Both the position numbers and the translations under genes were made by a program. The notes below the pieces were generated by a model, which saw only the letters and a program-made list of their open reading frames with translations, ran no database searches and was not told the DNA's origin. Below are positions 22,400 through 30,136 of a stretch of 32,666 nt of DNA, in pieces (position 1 is the first letter of the stretch; each line of letters starts with the position of its first letter). The DNA comes from Opitutia bacterium. Its GTDB lineage: Bacteria > Verrucomicrobiota > Verrucomicrobiia > Opitutales > Opitutaceae. The stretch covers positions 1 through 32,666 of the forward strand of contig CANHJG010000055.1 in the NCBI GenBank assembly GCA_947461205.1, written 5' to 3'.

Positions 22400-24610
22400 T
22401 CACGCCGTCCACTTGAAAATCGTCGTCGTGTGGGGCGGCAGCGTCACGTTGAACGACTGGCTGAAGCCGTCGCGCGCCACGTCCTCCGTGTTCCGCCCGC
22501 CGTCGTTGCCCAGCCCGCTGCCGCCGTAGTATTCGCTGTTGGTGTTGAGCACCTCGCGCCAAAAACCCTGGCGCGGCACCCCGATCCGGTAATTGCGCGT
22601 CGCCCCGCCGAAGTGCCCAAGGACGGCGAAGAGCGTGCGCTCTGCCGGGTCCGAGCGCACGAAGGCGATCAGGTTCGCGTCCGTGTCGTGACACGACAGC
22701 CAGCGGAAGCCCTGCGGGTTGAAGTCGTTTACCCCGAGCACGGGTTCGGTCACGTATAGCTTGTTGAGGTCCCGCACGAGCAGACGGACGCCTTCGTGGT
22801 CGGGATACTGGCAGAGGTGCCAGTCGAGGCTCTTGTCGTGCGCCCACTCGCGCGACTGCGCGAACTCGCCGCCCATAAACAGCAGCTTCTTGCCGGGCCA
22901 GGTCCACATGTGCGCGTAAAGCGAGCGCAGGTGCGCGGCTTTCTCCGCAATGTGCCAGGCGCCCATTTTGAAGAGCATCGACGACTTGCCGTGCACCACT
23001 TCATCGTGGGAAAACACCGTCACGAAATTCTCCGCATACTGATAGAGCATGCCGAAGGTCAGGTCGCTGTGATGGAAGCGCCGCACGACGGACTCTTTGG
23101 TGAAATAGCGCAGCGTGTCGTTCATCCACCCCATGTTCCACTTCAAGTCGAACCCCAGCCCCCCGTCCTTCGCCGGCTTGCTCACCCCGGGGAACGACGT
23201 GCTCTCCTCGGCAATCGTCAGCACTCCGGGATAATAGTGGTGCACAAGGTCGTTCACGCGGCGCAGAAAATCGATGGCCTCCAGATTTTCCCGGCCACCG
23301 AATTTATTGGGAATCCACTGCCCCTCCTTCCGCGAGTAATCGAGGTAGAGCATCGACGCCACGGCGTCGACGCGCAGTCCGTCCAAATGGTAGCGCTCGA
23401 GCCACGCGAGGGCGTTCGCGATCAGGAAACAGCGGACTTCGTTGCGGCCGTAATTGAAGATGAGCGTACCCCAGTCCATGTGCGCGCCCTGCCGCGGGTC
23501 CGCATGTTCGTACAGGTGCGTGCCGTCGAATTCCGCGAGGGCAAAACTGTCGCGCGGAAAATGCGCGGGCACCCAGTCGAGAATCAGCCCGAGCCCGCGC
23601 CCGTGCAGATAGTCGACGAACCAGGCAAAATCCGCCGGCGTGCCAAACCGGTGCGTCGGCGCGAAAAAGCCCGTGACCTGGTAGCCCCACGAGCCGTCGA
23701 ACGGATGCTCCGCAATCGGCATCACTTCGATGTGCGTGAAGCCCATGTCGACCGCATAGTCGGCCAGCTGCACCGCGAGTTCGCGATACGTAAGCGGCCG
23801 GTCGGCGTCCTCCGGCTTGCGTTTCCACGAGCCAAGGTGGACTTCGTAAATCGACATCGCGCGGTCGAGCTGGCCCGCGTTCGTCCGGCGGCGCTCCATC
23901 CACGCGCCGTCCGTCCACGCGAAGTTCGTCGTGTCGCAGACGATCGCGGCGTTGTTCGGCGGCGGCTCAAAGGAGGTGCCGTAAGGATCGGTCTTCAGCA
24001 AAATGCCGCCGGCCCGGTTGCGGAGCTCAAACTTGTAGAGTTCGCCCTCGCCGAGCCCCGGGATGAACAGTTCCCACACGCCCGACGCGCCCAGCGAACG
24101 CATCGGATGGTAGCGGCCGTCCCACTGGTTGAAATGCCCCACCACCGACACGCGCGCGGCCGACGGCGCCCACACCGCAAACGACACGCCCGGCACGCCG
24201 TCGAGCGTCCGCCGATGCGACCCGAGTTTCGCGTAGATCCGGTGCTCGTTGCCCTCGTTGAACAAAAACAGGTCCTGCTCGCCGAGCGTAGGCAAAAACG
24301 AATACGGGTCGTAGAACTGCCGAATCTCGCCGTTCGCGCAGGTCGCGCGCAACTGGTAGCGGAACACCTCGGACCGCTTCGAAATAAACACCTCGAACAC
24401 GCCCTCGGGCGCGAGCGACTTCATCGCGTGCACCTGCGGCGGCTGCCCACCGAGCTCCACCACCTCACAGGCCGCCGCGCCGCTCAGAAACGCCCGCACC
24501 ACCACGCCGCGACTGCGGTTCCGCGTCAGGGGGTGCATGCCAAGCACCGAGTGCGGCGTCGCGTGTTTCGCTTGCAGCAGGAGGGCGAGGTCGGCTTTGG
24601 AGATAATCAC
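22400..24610 (-). CDS. glgB: 1,4-alpha-glucan (glycogen) branching enzyme
   Basis: Makes alpha-1,6 branches in glycogen by transferring cleaved alpha-1,4 chains (GH13). The 736-aa protein matches E. coli GlgB in length. Order of parts: an N1 module (LALLLQAKHATPHSVLGMHP), CBM48 (VSFAVWAPSAARVSVVGHFN), the TIM barrel with MPIAEHPFDGSWGYQVTGFF, nucleophile Asp in DGLRVDAVASMLYLDY (~411), acid/base Glu in IAEESTSFPGVS (~467), stabiliser in FSHDEVVHGK (~535), and a C-terminal beta domain ending TIFKWTA. The start is a GTG. No other glycogen genes are in the window. An intrinsic terminator follows. A frameshifted pseudogene on the same strand lies upstream. Confidence 0.96.
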   Translation of the reverse strand: MIISKADLALLLQAKHATPHSVLGMHPLTRNRSRGVVVRAFLSGAAACEVVELGGQPPQVHAMKSLAPEGVFEVFISKRSEVFRYQLRATCANGEIRQFYDPYSFLPTLGEQDLFLFNEGNEHRIYAKLGSHRRTLDGVPGVSFAVWAPSAARVSVVGHFNQWDGRYHPMRSLGASGVWELFIPGLGEGELYKFELRNRAGGILLKTDPYGTSFEPPPNNAAIVCDTTNFAWTDGAWMERRRTNAGQLDRAMSIYEVHLGSWKRKPEDADRPLTYRELAVQLADYAVDMGFTHIEVMPIAEHPFDGSWGYQVTGFFAPTHRFGTPADFAWFVDYLHGRGLGLILDWVPAHFPRDSFALAEFDGTHLYEHADPRQGAHMDWGTLIFNYGRNEVRCFLIANALAWLERYHLDGLRVDAVASMLYLDYSRKEGQWIPNKFGGRENLEAIDFLRRVNDLVHHYYPGVLTIAEESTSFPGVSKPAKDGGLGFDLKWNMGWMNDTLRYFTKESVVRRFHHSDLTFGMLYQYAENFVTVFSHDEVVHGKSSMLFKMGAWHIAEKAAHLRSLYAHMWTWPGKKLLFMGGEFAQSREWAHDKSLDWHLCQYPDHEGVRLLVRDLNKLYVTEPVLGVNDFNPQGFRWLSCHDTDANLIAFVRSDPAERTLFAVLGHFGGATRNYRIGVPRQGFWREVLNTNSEYYGGSGLGNDGGRNTEDVARDGFSQSFNVTLPPHTTTIFKWTA

Positions 24611-24669
24611 GCGGGCAAAGAGTTGGACGATCGGACTGCGCAGAAAGTGGGCCGGAAGCGCAACGCGGT

Positions 24670-25305
24670 CTAGCCCGTATTTTTCCGACCGACGGATATT
24701 CCGTTGCTCGTCCGCTCGATCACGGCCCGCGCGGCCTCCGTCTCCTCGACCGACGGCTTCTTGCCGGACCGCCGGCGCCGCAGCCGGCCGACCTGCCTGT
24801 CGCTCAGCGGAGGAAAGGATTCCGCCGCTCCACCGACTGCGGCCCCACCGGCTCGCCCGCGAACCGCGGTGCCTGCCCCTTCACCGCGCGAATCGCCTCC
24901 TGGCGCGGACAGACTCCGCCTCGCGCCGGGCGAAGATGCGCCGCCGGACCGGTTCGTCCTCGCCGAGCGGCGCGCAGAGCCGCCACGCCCGGGTCGGCCT
25001 GGCGCATCGAGCGCCGCGCAAGGTCAATCATCGTCGGGAAAAACGGCCCGCCCGCCTGCATTTCGCGCCACCGCGTCCGCCCCTGCGCTCCGCGGCCGGC
25101 CCCCCGAGCGCGCTGCCGAGGACGAACCAGCCCGGAAAATTGCAGCGGCTTTGCATCCCGGACGACCCCCACGGAATCGCGCGCAGGTCCTCCACGCTCG
25201 TCGTGGACCGGAAAAACTCGGCCGCGAACCGAATTTCAGGCGGGAAATCTCGTCGATCCACGTCGCCTGTTGCCAAAACCGGAGGAACTCCGGGTCATCG
25301 GACAT
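24670..25305 (-). pseudogene. frameshifted remnant of an unrecognised ~210-aa protein
   Basis: No single frame is open, yet protein-like segments follow each other across three minus-strand frames. They are [18 protein letters not shown] (from 25305), then [20 protein letters not shown] and [17 protein letters not shown], then [20 protein letters not shown], then AIRAVKGQAPRFAGEPVGPQ, and finally LSDRQVGRLRRRRSGKKPSV and ARAVIERTSNGISVGRKNTG to a TAG at 24670-24672. At least three frame changes are needed, near 25235, 25090 and 24810. This reads as a decayed gene upstream of glgB; clustered sequencing errors are the alternative. Function not recognised. Confidence 0.5.
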
Positions 25306-25592
25306 CGCGGCCCGGCAGTCCGCCCACCCCGCCCCACTCCTCGGCCCCATCCGGCGCGCCATTCCGCCGGTAACCCATGCGCCTTTTCCGCCGCGTGGGT
25401 GCCACGCATCACCCCGGCGGCCATCTACTCCGGAATGCGGGGCACCACAGCGGGATCGTGGTCCCGCGTCGCCAACACCTCGCCCGGCTCCGTCACCCGG
25501 ATACCACCGTCACGCCACCCCGCCGGCTGCGCCCAAATCGCCCCCCCGCGCCGAAGCTTGCTTGCGCCCAACCCGCCGCGTTTGCTCCGCCC
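25306..25592. other. region between the pseudogene and lptD
   Basis: The lptD frame is open from 25377, but those 72 codons encode Arg/Pro/His-rich sequence unlike a leader peptide and are treated as non-coding. Minus-strand frames here may be an upstream part of the decayed gene. The divergent promoters for lptD and the former minus-strand gene must lie here or within the pseudogene. No defined site seen. Confidence 0.4.
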
Positions 25593-27842
25593 GTGCTTCG
25601 CCGCCTCGTCCTCTCCGTCCTCCTCGCACTCGCCGCGCCCCTCTCGCGCGGCCAGGACCGTCCACTGATTTTAGAGTCCGACTTCGGCGACATCGACGGC
25701 AAAACCAACGAGCGCGTCCTCCGGGGCCACGCCCGCGCCACCGACGGCACCACGCTGATCACGGCGGATGAAATTCGGTACAATCAGGACACCGCAACCA
25801 TCACCGCCACCGGCCACGCCGTCTTTACCCGCAAGGACGTCCGCCTGCTGGCCGACAAACTCGTGCTGCTGCGCAAGGATCAGACCTTCCGCGCCGAACA
25901 CGTCCGTTTTGGCGCGCACCCGTACTATGCCGAAGGCGAATCCGCCTCCGGCTCACTCGAGGAAATCACGCTCAACCGCGCAGTCGTGACCTACGGCGAA
26001 CCCGGACCGTGGCAGCCGACGTTTCGGGCCGACAAAATCATCTACGCCCCGGGCCAGCGACTTCGCGCCGACAACGCCCAGGTCGGCATCGGTCACGCCC
26101 AGCCCCTGCCCTTCCCGCGCTTCCAACAGAGCCTGAAGGATTCTTTCGTCACCTCGTTCGCGAGTTTCAACGGCGGCTACCGCTCCACGCTCGGCGCATT
26201 CGGCGAAGCCGGCGTGCAGCTGCCCGTCGCCGCTGATGGCCGGCTCGGCGGCGACCTCGGCGTCTATTCCGCCCGCGGCGTCATGGTCGGCCCGTCCGGC
26301 AGCTACGGACGCGACGCCGGCGCCGGCGCCGCGGCCGATCTCCGCGGGTATTTTCGCAGCGGTTACATCAACGACCACGGCGACAAGAAATCCGACCTGC
26401 TCGGCCGTCCCGTCCCCGAAAACCGCGGTTACGTCGAATGGCAGCACGAGCAGAAACTCTCCGAGAATCTCTCGCTCACCGCCCAGCTGAATTGGTGGAA
26501 AGACTCCGAAATCCTCCGCGATTTCCGGCCGCGGGCCTTTTTCCCCGTGCAAGCCCCCGACACCTTCGCCGAGGCGACTTACACCGGACAAAACTTTTTT
26601 CTCTCCCTGTTCGCCCGCTTCCAACCGAACTCCTTTCAACGCGTGCAGGAGCGCCTACCCGAACTGCGCTTCGACCTGCTTCCAACCGCAGTCGGCAACG
26701 GCTTCTACCACCGCTTTAATGCCAGTGCCGCCGTGCTCCGCGAACGCCAGGTGGCCGACGGCCTGGATCCGGCGCCGCCGGCCACCCTCCCGGCCCTCCC
26801 GCTTTCCGCCACGATCTCGGCCTCCGCCACTACGTTTCTCCGCGACGGACCGCAACGCCGCACGAACCGACTCGACGTCTACTATGCGGTCGAGCGGCCC
26901 TTCGCCTACCGCGATTGGCTCGCGTTCACCCCGGTCGCGGGCGCCCGCGTTACCTCCTACACGCAGATCCGCGAGTCCAACCTCTCGGTCCTCAGCCTGT
27001 CGGGCCGGCCGCTGACCGTTGTGGACGCCCCACTCGTCGCCAAACCCGCCTACACCCGCACCCTCGGCGAGGTCGGCTTCGACGCCGCGCTCCGCAGCAG
27101 CGCCACCTGGGACTACAAGAACCCCCTCTGGAAAATCGACGGTCTCCGCCACCTCCTCACCCCGCGCGTGAGCTACCGCTCCATTCCGTCAGCGAACCAA
27201 GGCGCCGACCACATCCCCGCCATCGACCGCCGCACCTTCGCCACCTACCTCCCGCCCCTCGGTCTCGGCGACCAGCGCAACCTCGACGATCTCAGCCCCA
27301 CCCACACGCTCCGCGTCGGCTTCGACAACACCCTCCAGACCCGCGACCCCGTCTACGGCTCCCGCGATCTGCTCACCTTCAACGTTGCGAACGATTTTCG
27401 CTTCACCCGCACCGCCACCGCCACCGGCCCGGAACGCCGCGTCTCGGAAACCCACGCCGAACTCGCCTTCGCCCCCGCCGGCTGGGTGTCCGTCGACGTT
27501 TACCAGAGCTTCGCGCCCCAAAGCTTTACGCTTCGCGAATTCAACTCCGGCGTCACGTTGCGCGACGGCGCGGCCTGGTCGGTGCGCTTCGCCAACAATT
27601 TTCTCCGCGACCAGATTCAGGACTACCAGCTCGACGCTCGCCTGCGCCTGAACGAAACCTACGAAGCCCTCGCGCGCCTCCACTACGACGCCCGCAAACG
27701 CCGCTTCAACGAACAGGCCTACGGCCTCGCCCAAAATCTCGGCAACACGTGGCTCATCTCCTACGTCGTCAGCCTCTATTCCGGCCCCCGTCGCGAAAGC
27801 CACTTCGGCCTCAACGTCCAAATCGAAGCCCGCGGCTTCTGA
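25593..27842 (+). CDS. lptD: LPS-assembly protein LptD (OstA/Imp)
   Basis: Outer-membrane translocon that inserts LPS delivered by the LptA bridge. The product is 749 aa from the GTG at 25593, which starts the signal peptide VLRRLVLSVLLALAAPLSRG. An LptA/OstA-like beta-jellyroll follows: GHARATDGTTLITADEIRYN, ATITATGHAVFTRKDVRLLA, FRAEHVRFGAHPYYAEGES. A long barrel comes next, with RFQPNSFQRVQERLPELRFD, NPLWKIDGLRHLLTPRVSYR (the LptD C-terminal motif), repeated amphipathic strands and a terminal Phe (NVQIEARGF). The mature protein has no cysteine, so it cannot form the disulfides that gate E. coli LptD. No other lpt gene is in the window. The next gene begins 57 bases downstream. Confidence 0.86.
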   Translation: MLRRLVLSVLLALAAPLSRGQDRPLILESDFGDIDGKTNERVLRGHARATDGTTLITADEIRYNQDTATITATGHAVFTRKDVRLLADKLVLLRKDQTFRAEHVRFGAHPYYAEGESASGSLEEITLNRAVVTYGEPGPWQPTFRADKIIYAPGQRLRADNAQVGIGHAQPLPFPRFQQSLKDSFVTSFASFNGGYRSTLGAFGEAGVQLPVAADGRLGGDLGVYSARGVMVGPSGSYGRDAGAGAAADLRGYFRSGYINDHGDKKSDLLGRPVPENRGYVEWQHEQKLSENLSLTAQLNWWKDSEILRDFRPRAFFPVQAPDTFAEATYTGQNFFLSLFARFQPNSFQRVQERLPELRFDLLPTAVGNGFYHRFNASAAVLRERQVADGLDPAPPATLPALPLSATISASATTFLRDGPQRRTNRLDVYYAVERPFAYRDWLAFTPVAGARVTSYTQIRESNLSVLSLSGRPLTVVDAPLVAKPAYTRTLGEVGFDAALRSSATWDYKNPLWKIDGLRHLLTPRVSYRSIPSANQGADHIPAIDRRTFATYLPPLGLGDQRNLDDLSPTHTLRVGFDNTLQTRDPVYGSRDLLTFNVANDFRFTRTATATGPERRVSETHAELAFAPAGWVSVDVYQSFAPQSFTLREFNSGVTLRDGAAWSVRFANNFLRDQIQDYQLDARLRLNETYEALARLHYDARKRRFNEQAYGLAQNLGNTWLISYVVSLYSGPRRESHFGLNVQIEARGF

Positions 27843-27899
27843 TTAATCCGCGGATCTGGTCGGGCCGGCCCTGCCCCCCCGCTTTTCCGCCCCCCCACT

Positions 27900-29105
27900 A
27901 TGAGTCTTACCGGCAGCCAGCAAAAAATCTTCCTCCGCCTCGTCGCCGCGCTCCGGCCCAACTGGCATAGCGACGTCAATCTCCCCGCGGGCATCTCCGA
28001 ACTTTTCGCCGCCAACCGCTCGTTCGGTTCGCGCGACCGCCGCCTGTATCGAGAACTCATTTACACCACGCTGCGCTTTCTGCCGTGGATCGAGCCGCTG
28101 CTCGACACCGACCCCGACCGCGCGGCCAAAGCCGTCGCCTGGCTCGCCGCCGACCTGCCCGCCACCCGCGGCTACCGCGCCGCCCTCTGCGCCGACTGGC
28201 CCGCCTGTCCGCCCGCCGTCGCCGCCAAGGCCGCGCACCTCGGCGCCAGCGCGAATACCCTGCTGCCCGCGTGGCTGACCCGCCATTGCCCCGAGGCCGC
28301 CGTCGCACCCAACCTCGACACGCTCCATACCCGCGCCCCACTCTGGCTCCGCCTCCGGACCAACGATGCCGCGCGCGTCGTCGCCGAGTTCACCGCGAAA
28401 CAGTGGCCGACGCGCCGCTCGCCCGTCCTCCCGGGTGCACTCGAAGTTCTCGCCGAGGCCGACGTCACCAAGTCCGACGCGTGGACCCACGGCATCATCG
28501 AGGTCCAGGACCTCGGCTCCCAGCTCATTTTGGAATCCGCCGCGGTCGCGCCCGGCGGCCGTTGGCTCGACGCCTGCGCCGGTGCCGGGGGCAAAACCCT
28601 CCAGCTCGCCGCCCTCCTCGGCCCCACGGGCCACGTCGACGCGCACGACATCCGCGCCTCCGCCCTCCGCGAACTCGAGATCCGCGCCACCCGCGCCCGC
28701 GCCACGACCATCTCCGTTCTCCCCGCCCTGCCTGCGACCGCCGCCTACGACGGCGTGTTGGTCGACGCCCCGTGCAGCGGCACCGGGACTTGGCGCCGCG
28801 CCCCGCACCTCAAGTGGACGACCAGCGCCGGCCAGGTCAGCACCGCCGCCGAAAAACAACTCGCCCTGCTCGCCCAATTTTCCGCGCTCGTGCGCCCCGG
28901 CGGCCGTCTCCTCTACGCGACCTGCTCGCTCAGCCACCTGGAAAACGAAGACGTCGTCACCGCCTTCCTCGCCGCCCACGGCGATTTCACCGCCGAGCCC
29001 CCCGCCCGCGCCTTCGGCGGCACGCCCCGCCGCGTCGGCCTCGCGATCTTGCCCGCGGCCCACAACACCGACGGTTTCTACGTCGCGTCGCTGCGGAAAA
29101 AATAA
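27900..29105 (+). CDS. RsmB/NOP2-family RNA (cytosine-5) methyltransferase
   Basis: SAM-dependent enzyme that methylates C5 of cytosine in RNA, probably 16S rRNA. The 401-aa protein has an N-terminal helical region with the NusB-like end SFGSRDRRLYRELIYTTLRF, then the catalytic core: SAM motif I DACAGAGGKTLQLA (~223), motif IV VDAPCSGTGTWRR (~288), and motif VI LYATCSLSHLENE (~341) with the catalytic Cys in TCS. It ends HNTDGFYVASLRKK, typical of Fmu proteins. Relative to E. coli RsmB (429 aa), the N-terminal NusB-like domain is shortened, so RsmB orthology is not certain; RsmF-like or tRNA targets are possible. ATG at 27900, no Shine-Dalgarno. It is convergent with the amidohydrolase gene, 20 bases apart. 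Confidence 0.88.
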   Translation: MSLTGSQQKIFLRLVAALRPNWHSDVNLPAGISELFAANRSFGSRDRRLYRELIYTTLRFLPWIEPLLDTDPDRAAKAVAWLAADLPATRGYRAALCADWPACPPAVAAKAAHLGASANTLLPAWLTRHCPEAAVAPNLDTLHTRAPLWLRLRTNDAARVVAEFTAKQWPTRRSPVLPGALEVLAEADVTKSDAWTHGIIEVQDLGSQLILESAAVAPGGRWLDACAGAGGKTLQLAALLGPTGHVDAHDIRASALRELEIRATRARATTISVLPALPATAAYDGVLVDAPCSGTGTWRRAPHLKWTTSAGQVSTAAEKQLALLAQFSALVRPGGRLLYATCSLSHLENEDVVTAFLAAHGDFTAEPPARAFGGTPRRVGLAILPAAHNTDGFYVASLRKK

Positions 29106-29110
29106 GCTGC

Positions 29111-29122
29111 GGCCCCGGGGCC
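29111..29122 (-). terminator. possible terminator between convergent genes
   Basis: The 12-base palindrome GGCCCCGGGGCC fills the 20-base gap between the methyltransferase and amidohydrolase stops. On the minus strand it is followed within 9 bases by TTATTTTTT, so it may end the amidohydrolase transcript. The lack of a loop and the gap before the T-run make it weak. Confidence 0.45.
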
Positions 29123-29125
29123 CGA

Positions 29126-30100
29126 TTACGCCGGCTTCCGCAACAGTCCGGCCAGACGCGTAAACGTTTCCTCGCCGAACCCGAGCGCCCGCTTGATCTG
29201 CGCGTCGCGCTCCACGGGATTGGCGATCCGCGCCGTCGCGCGCCACTCGCGCCACCGGATCAGGCCGAGCGCCCACATCACCGCGCCCGTGACCGGCACC
29301 GGCACATCGCTGCCGTGGAGGATTCGCGCGGCCAGCTCCGGCTCAAGCATCCGTTTCAACGCCCCCGGTCGCAGCCGAAAATTCACCGCCGCCAGCGCAC
29401 TGTTGTCGCCGTAGAGCCGCGGAAAGCGGCGCGTCATGGCCGCGAACACCTCGAAATAATCGGGATCGATCACCATCGTCCCCGTGCCGCTGTGCGCCGC
29501 GATGCACGTCACGCCGATCTCCAACGCCCGCGTGAGCACCCGGGGATCCGCCAGCTTCGGCGCCAGCACCGGCAGCGTCCGTTCGCTGCCCGTGTGCGCG
29601 AGGAGAATCAACCCGCTCTCCGCCATCCGCTCGAGAAACGGCGTGTAGCGCGCGTCGTTCCAGTCGATGTTCTGGCAGTTCGGCAGGCACTTCAGCATCA
29701 CCGCCCCCCCGGCCAGACAACGCTCCAGTTCGTCCCGCGCGTCCCGCCGCGCCGGATGGATCGACACCGCCGGCAACAACTCGCGGTGCGCGCGGGCGAG
29801 CTGCAGCACAAAATCGTTCGGCACATAAAACGACCCCGCGCCCTCGATTTTCGTCCCGTCGTCCCGGTGCGGCTCGTCCTGGGCGAGAATCACCGCCGCA
29901 TCAAGCGACGACTCGCGCACGAAGTGCAGCATCCGCTCCGCATACCGCCGGTCGAGATCACCCGTGAGCACACCCGCGGGCAGCCCCATGCTGCGCAGCA
30001 TGAACGGCGCGCCGTAGTTCGTGACCCCGCGCGGCCGATACCAGCAGCCCGTGCCACCCGTGCCGTTGCCGACGACGTGGACATGACAGTCGATCCGCAC
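29126..30100 (-). CDS. amidohydrolase-family metal-dependent hydrolase (Amidohydro_2 type)
   Basis: A 324-aa cytoplasmic TIM-barrel hydrolase. Metal-site motifs are seen: DCHVHV at residues 4-9 (HxH), HTGSERTL (~169) and HSGTGTMV (~201) as histidine positions, and HGSDVPVPVTGA (~263) with the essential Asp. RRFPRLYGDNSALAAVNFRL matches PF04909-type proteins, which include ACMSD-like decarboxylases and lactone hydrolases. Substrate cannot be read from sequence. The start is GTG at 30100, 36 bases after the stop of the aas-like gene, so the two are probably co-transcribed; whether they share a pathway is unknown. Confidence 0.8.
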   Translation of the reverse strand: MRIDCHVHVVGNGTGGTGCWYRPRGVTNYGAPFMLRSMGLPAGVLTGDLDRRYAERMLHFVRESSLDAAVILAQDEPHRDDGTKIEGAGSFYVPNDFVLQLARAHRELLPAVSIHPARRDARDELERCLAGGAVMLKCLPNCQNIDWNDARYTPFLERMAESGLILLAHTGSERTLPVLAPKLADPRVLTRALEIGVTCIAAHSGTGTMVIDPDYFEVFAAMTRRFPRLYGDNSALAAVNFRLRPGALKRMLEPELAARILHGSDVPVPVTGAVMWALGLIRWREWRATARIANPVERDAQIKRALGFGEETFTRLAGLLRKPA

Positions 30101-30136
30101 GGTGGATGGTTTCTCAGCCGGGGACGCCTCTGGACT

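Noticed and set aside
22796-24673. 625-codon plus-strand frame across glgB
   Set aside because: Antisense to an intact GlgB with all catalytic motifs; no motif of its own.
27843-29276. 477-codon minus-strand frame across the methyltransferase gene
   Set aside because: Gly/Glu/Ala-rich shadow of GC-rich codons; no start context or domain.
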